Assembly (NCBI GenBank): GCA_016781775.1
Contig: JADDPR010000503.1
Span: 1 to 6,497, forward strand
Direction: 5' to 3'
DNA length: 6,497 nucleotides
Source: Rubrobacter sp.
GTDB lineage: Bacteria > Actinomycetota > Rubrobacteria > Rubrobacterales > Rubrobacteraceae
The notes beneath the pieces are model-generated. The model made no database searches and was not told the DNA's origin. It saw nothing but the letters and a program-made list of their open reading frames with translations. Below are positions 5,732-6,497 of the stretch, piece after piece. How positions within the stretch are numbered: the first letter of the stretch is position 1; each line of letters begins with the position of its first letter. Position numbers and translations under genes: made by a program.

Positions 5732-5756
5732 CGCTTGAGCCTTATGCAATCCGCTG
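5732..5756 (-). repeat. Right terminal inverted repeat of the IS
   Basis: Read inward on the minus strand it begins CAGCGGATTGCA. It is followed on the outside by the TA at 5757-5758. Confidence 0.65.
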
Positions 5757-5798
5757 TAAGGGGCGCGGGGCCAGGGCCCGTGCTACCGTGAGAGCAGC

Positions 5799-6099
5799 GT
5801 GGACAAGGACTTTACCTACTCGGACCCCGAGGGAAGCTTCACCTGGATCAACCCCATCTCCGTGCAGCGCGAGTACTTTGTCCCGCCTGCCGACACGAGG
5901 AGGCGATCCGGCTGTTCGAGGGGCCCCCGACTTCGAGAAACTGCTTCAGGCCTACCGCGAGGCCATGGAGCCAGAGAGCGGGGCGACGAACGTTCGGGAC
6001 GCCGTCAGGTCCGGGCTCAAACGGGTGGAGGACACCGCCGAGGCCATCCGCAAGGAACGCGAGGCAGAAGAAAACCGGGGCGGCGGGGCCCCGGCATGA
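5799..6099 (+). pseudogene. Small unrecognised gene broken by two frameshifts
   Basis: Function unknown. A coherent protein of about 100 aa can be read only by changing frame twice. From GTG 5799 the first part contains DFTYSDPEGSFTWINPISVQ and REYFVPPAD. After about 5895 the sense moves to EEAIRLFEGPP (5897-5929). It then moves, at the C5 run 5924-5928, to DFEKLLQAYREAMEPE, NVRDAVRSGLKRVEDTAEAI and a Glu/Arg-rich end, stopping at TGA 6097-6099. Each junction needs one added base to restore the frame. The restored protein would be hydrophilic and largely helical at its C-terminus, without signal peptide or membrane segment. GAGAGCAG lies 2-4 nt before the GTG as a poor ribosome binding site. 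The IS ends 42 nt upstream. The indels could be real decay or errors in the assembly. Confidence 0.55.
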
Positions 6100-6126
6100 A
6101 CTCCAAAAACTCCTGAAGGTACGATC

Positions 6127-6309
6127 CTAGAGCAAGAATTCGGCGCTCGAACGTCGGCCGGAGACCCGGGCGGTCGAGGACACCGTCTCCTCGATGTCTC
6201 CGAAATCGCGCATCACGTAGTCAGGTACGTAATACCCGTCGTCGGCATCCGGGTTGCCCCTCTTGGGTAGCCCGGCCACCTCGGATACGGTCTCTTTCTT
6301 CTCCGACAT
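6127..6309 (-). CDS. 60-residue hypothetical peptide, possible RiPP-precursor-like
   Basis: I do not recognise the family. The gene is supported by an ATG at 6309 with AAGGAG exactly 8 nt upstream and a natural-looking acidic product: MSEKKETVSEVAGLPKRG, then a DADDGYYVPDYVMRDFGDI stretch, then EETVSSTARVSGRRSSAEFL and a final Leu. There is no membrane segment, signal peptide or Cys. The middle part, Y-x-x-P followed by FGDIEET, recalls lasso-peptide leaders (Y-x-x-P-x-L-x3-G-x5-T), but the spacing is off by one to two residues. The residues after Thr42 offer no acidic residue at ring position 7-9, so a standard lasso core is absent. No maturation gene is in the window. It could also be a small regulatory or structural protein. 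It ends 27 nt from the convergent broken gene. Confidence 0.65.
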   Translation of the reverse strand: MSEKKETVSEVAGLPKRGNPDADDGYYVPDYVMRDFGDIEETVSSTARVSGRRSSAEFLL

Positions 6310-6317
6310 AGGTCGTG

Positions 6318-6323
6318 CTCCTT
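6318..6323 (-). promoter_or_regulatory. Shine-Dalgarno AAGGAG of the 60-residue peptide gene
   Basis: Minus strand AAGGAG, 8 nt before the ATG at 6309. This is the main support that so short an open frame is translated. Confidence 0.75.
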
Positions 6324-6347
6324 CCTCTAGGAACGACTGCGGCTCAG

Positions 6348-6353
6348 GATATA
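6348..6353 (-). promoter_or_regulatory. Weak candidate -10 (TATATC) of the peptide gene
   Basis: Minus strand TATATC about 40 nt before the start codon, in a locally AT-rich patch. No recognisable -35 stands at the proper spacing; the palindrome at 6377-6388 lies just upstream of where it would be. Confidence 0.25.
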
Positions 6354-6376
6354 CCCATTAGAAGCCCTTTTTCATC

Positions 6377-6388
6377 GGCCGATCGGCC
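6377..6388. promoter_or_regulatory. 12-bp perfect palindrome GGCCGATCGGCC, candidate operator
   Basis: Self-complementary sequence 68-79 nt upstream of the peptide gene start and just upstream of the region where a -35 would be. The whole 6310-6497 stretch otherwise shows no gene that I can support. In GC-rich DNA such palindromes are not rare, so regulatory function is only inferred. Confidence 0.3.
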
Positions 6389-6497
6389 CAATTTAGGGCA
6401 CAGTTCACACAAACCCATGCGACCTCCGGCATTCGGCGCCAGTTATCTTGGTGAACGCTGGATCTTCGCAAGCCCCTTCCTGCGCGTGGGAGAAGCC

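Larger units (their letters stand above)
4761..5756 (-). mobile_element. IS630-family insertion sequence, 996 bp, probably inactive
   Basis: The boundaries are set by imperfect terminal inverted repeats: CAGCGGTTCTCA at 4761 inward and CAGCGGATTGCA on the other strand from 5756 inward, matching at 16 of the first 25 positions. The right end abuts a TA (5757-5758), the target dinucleotide duplicated by this family; the left flank is GA (4759-4760), so that copy has probably mutated. One transposase gene fills the element. Its length is normal for the family. It lies between mgtC and a broken small gene. Confidence 0.8.

Noticed and set aside
6127..6309. A complete lasso-peptide precursor
   Set aside because: No acidic residue at ring position 7-9 after the leader-like Thr, leader spacing is off, and no maturation genes are present.
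1..6497. CRISPR array, tRNA, rRNA or known riboswitch
   Set aside because: No regularly spaced repeats, cloverleaf, rRNA-like sequence or recognisable aptamer core was seen on either strand.

Overview
The window is uniformly GC-rich. It carries a lipobox-type binding protein, a sortase-anchored (LPATG) surface protein, strong GC hairpins without T-tracts and at least one apparently leaderless start. This points to a Gram-positive, high-GC actinobacterium. A deep-branching thermophilic or radiotolerant lineage such as Rubrobacter is my best guess, but that is inference from style, not a database match.

Layout from left to right. (1) Positions 1-1690 hold the 3' part of a polar amino-acid ABC importer operon: a lipoprotein solute-binding protein and its permease on the + strand, closed by a hairpin. 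No ATPase lies in the window. (2) Convergent to it is a Nu-class (YfcG/YghU-like) glutathione-S-transferase-fold gene on the - strand. Its promoter region is legible: a TACAAT -10, a perfect 10-bp palindrome just after the predicted start of transcription, then a Shine-Dalgarno. (3) A small + strand hypothetical ORF (2466-2693) ends at a 16-bp perfect hairpin. The hairpin also closes the convergent gene for a secreted LPXTG-anchored protein (3601-2795). (4) The LPXTG gene's upstream region has a candidate promoter, short repeats and a start-less fragment (3830-3946) whose C-terminus resembles the small ORF at 2466-2693. (5) An MgtC/SapB-family membrane protein (4703-3981) has no ribosome binding site but a well-spaced promoter ending 6 nt before its GTG, so it is probably leaderless.

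(6) A 996-bp IS630-family insertion sequence (4761-5756) sits immediately upstream of mgtC, with imperfect terminal inverted repeats and a TA at one end. Its transposase looks decayed: a ~20-codon block is out of frame, and the second catalytic Asp is Glu. (7) Right of the IS is a small unrecognised gene (5799-6099) broken by two single-base frameshifts. Convergent to it is an intact 60-residue peptide gene (6309-6127) with an ideal ribosome binding site and a C-terminal half faintly like a RiPP leader. The last 190 bases hold its upstream region with a 12-bp palindrome.

The left two thirds is ordinary housekeeping and surface-physiology DNA. The right third (about 4700-6497) is the accessory, decaying part. 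I see no complete novel system. The most interesting leads are the small peptide gene, the two related C-terminal tails, and the IS placed just upstream of an intact leaderless mgtC promoter.
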